In this document: in pieces, positions 19,470-21,218 of the stretch
Layout: every line of letters starts with the position of its first letter
How positions within the stretch are numbered: the first letter of the stretch is position 1
Assembly (NCBI GenBank): GCA_948902155.1
Contig: CAQVQZ010000013.1
Coordinates: forward strand, 1-21,218
DNA from: an uncultured Oscillibacter sp.
GTDB lineage: Bacteria; Bacillota_A; Clostridia; Oscillospirales; Oscillospiraceae
DNA length: 21,218 nt
Direction: 5' to 3'
Made by a program: the position numbers and the translations under genes
Notes under the pieces: generated by a model
Told to the model about the DNA's origin: nothing
Database searches by the model: none
What the model saw: the letters and a program-made list of their open reading frames with translations, nothing else

Positions 19470-21199
19470 TTATTCCGTCTGCCCGGAGGCCCCCCTAAGG
19501 CCGCCATCCTCTTTGGGGAGGGCCACGGTGAGCCGGGCGGTGACCAGGCCGCCCCCGCCGGAGAAGATGGACAGGCCGCACTCCGGCCCGTAGAGGATGC
19601 GCAGGCGCTGGTTCACGTTGGCGATGCCGATGTTGCCCGAGGGCTCCCCGGCCATGTCGCAGTTGGGGGAGAGCAAACGGGCGATGTGGGCCTCGTCCTC
19701 CGGCGACAGCCCGCCGTTGTTGTCGATCTCCAAAATCAAAAAGTCTCCTTTCAGATAGCCCCGCAGGGCCACCCGCCCCGCACCCCCGGGGCCGATGCCG
19801 TGCTCCACCGCGTTCTCTATGACGGGCTGGAGAATGAGCCGGGGCACCATGCAGTCCATCAGCGTATCGGGCAGGTCGATGTCCACCGTGAGCCGCTTGC
19901 CGAACCGCTGGGACACGATGTAGAGATAGGCGTTGACATAGGTCATCTCCTCCGAGAGGCGGACCTCCGGCCGTCCCTTCCGGTCCAGGGCGGCGTCCAG
20001 GACGGTGGACAGCGCCTCGATCATCTTGGAGACGTTGGCGTCCCCGTTGATGCGGGCCTGCCAGTTGATGGTCTCCAGGGTGTTGTTCAGGAAATGGGGG
20101 TTGATGTGGGATTGGAGGCCTTGATCTGGGCGTCCCGCCGGGCCAGCTCCTCCTGGTAGAGGCGGTTGAACTGGTTTTGCAGCTGGGCGGACATCTGGTT
20201 GAAGGACCCGGTGAGGTACTCAAATTCCCGGCTCCCCGTCCGGCAGTCGATCTGACGGCCCCACTGGCCCTCCTGGATGTCCGCCGCCCCGGCCATCAGG
20301 GCCTCGATGGGCTGGGAAATCTTCCGCCGGAAAAAGCGGAAGGTCAGCAGCAAAAGCAGCAGCAGGGACAGGGCCATCGCCCCCAGCATGTAGCGGTAAG
20401 CGCCGAAGCCGGCCAGCAGCGCGTCGTAGTCCGCCGACGCCCGGCCCCGGAGCACGCAGTCCCGCTTGGTCACCTCCACCTCCAGCACGCCGTCCCCCTC
20501 CGGGGGCGGGGCCTCCCCCTTGACGGTGAGCACCGTATCCGGCCCCAGCTCCACCGACACCGCCGACGCCCAGCTGAGCAGGGACAAATCCTCGAAATAA
20601 TAGGGCTGGTTCAGCGCCAGGGCCAGAACGCCGATGGTCCGGTAAGTGGAGTCCAGCAGGTTCCGCACCAGATAGACCTGCCCGTCCTGGTTCAGGAAGC
20701 CCACGGCGGTGTCCAGCCCCCCGGCCAGCTCCGCCACGGCGGGCAGGTCGTCCCGCCAGCGCTCCCGCACCTGGCGCTCCGACGCGCCGGAGCCGCTGTT
20801 GACCACCGTGATGGCCCGGTCCTCCGGGTCGTCGGAGAAGCAGAACACGGCGTAGCGGAAGCGGCTGTCCGACTGGTACAGCCGGGTGAACAGGGAAGAA
20901 CAGCGGCGGTACAAGAGGGCGTAGTTCTCCCCCTGCCGGTACTCGCTCCACGCCTCCCGGAGCTCCGGGTCGTAGGAGGGCAGGCGGCTGGCCTCCACCG
21001 CGCTCTCCACCCGGTCGGCCCCCATCCGGAGGTTAAGCTGGAACTGCTCGGCGATGGCCCTCTGGGACTGACGGCCCAGGCCGAAGGCCAGATAGCCCCC
21101 CAGCGCCCCCGCCGCCAGCAGCATGGGCAGCAGCCAGCACAGCAGGAGAATAAAGGTCATCTGCCCCCGCAGGGAGCGTTTTGGCCGGACATTCTCCAT
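19470..21199 (-). pseudogene. YesM-type sensor histidine kinase with a one-base frameshift
   Basis: The first frame (start ATG 21199, with AGGAGGGG upstream) gives 370 residues: helix about 14-36, a ~230-residue extracellular sensor region, helix 271-290, a HAMP-like region with QPIEALMAG, and a coiled segment ending ARRDAQIKA. It then shifts and stops at 20087-20089. The other frame continues as LQSHINPHFLNNTLETINW, with the phospho-accepting histidine in the PHF motif, then the ATPase parts PVIENAVEHGI, DNNGG and GNIGIANVNQRL, ending at 19470. Adding one C (minus strand) at about 20117-20118 restores a 576-residue kinase of normal length. As written, the sensor is separated from its catalytic part. 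It could be a true mutation, a slippage site or a sequencing error. Its expected partner is the regulator at 15324-16070. Confidence 0.85.
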
Positions 21200-21218
21200 G
21201 GGCTCCCCTCCTCTCGTC

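Noticed and set aside
16964..19498. Very long open frame (844 codons) on the plus strand
   Set aside because: It lies antisense to the permease and binding-protein genes, is Gly/His/Val-rich without recognisable domains, and has no ribosome site. It is a GC-rich shadow of real genes.

Overview
The window looks like chromosomal DNA of a GC-rich Gram-positive anaerobe, most likely a gut Clostridia member (Bacillota, perhaps Oscillospiraceae). That placement is an inference from gene content: a SigV/RsiV-like pair, a YesM/YesN-type two-component system beside sugar ABC genes, zinc-type L31, MgtE, a TipAS-type MerR, strong AGGAGG ribosome sites and no outer-membrane genes. No 16S or other decisive marker is present, so the genus is not called.

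Layout. 1-708: relic of a conjugative-element relaxase, with a frameshifted C-terminal piece on the minus strand and an internal piece inverted on the plus strand. 743-2170: ECF sigma factor and membrane anti-sigma factor, translationally coupled, behind an ECF-like promoter. 2249-3692: divergent MerR/TipAS regulator (operator in its 19-bp promoter spacer) and macrodomain ADP-ribose hydrolase. 3711-5359: YigZ-family protein and membrane acyltransferase, coupled. 5671-6197: small Cro/C1-type repressor and a divergent unknown 72-residue protein sharing a perfect dyad. 6184-9055: hflX, flavin-reductase-like protein, CAT-like acetyltransferase and rpmE, all minus strand. 9570-10883: compact GH13 glucosidase. 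11282-13442: membrane-anchored HTH regulator and mgtE, plus strand. 13611-15060: SnoaL-like protein, HAD phosphatase and tRNA-Pro(UGG). 15324-21199: sensor kinase, sugar-binding lipoprotein, two permeases and an AraC-type response regulator, all minus strand.

How they work together. The last block is a sugar-uptake locus in which the kinase and regulator flank the transporter they probably control. No ATPase is encoded, so a shared MsmK-type ATPase elsewhere is expected. The kinase gene carries an apparent one-base deletion immediately before its phospho-accepting histidine motif. The sigma/anti-sigma pair is a self-contained envelope-stress switch. Most other genes are single-function housekeeping or regulatory units.

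Intergenic spaces are rich in palindromic repeats: two copies of a ~155-bp element with identical 54-nt arms (5520-5673 and 11019-11176), a composite repeat patch (9192-9497), a 162-bp near-complete hairpin element (13449-13610) and two hairpins behind the tRNA. I found no CRISPR array, no intact insertion sequence, and no clearly new defence or biosynthetic system. The least explained gene unit is the repressor plus 72-residue protein at 5671-6197.
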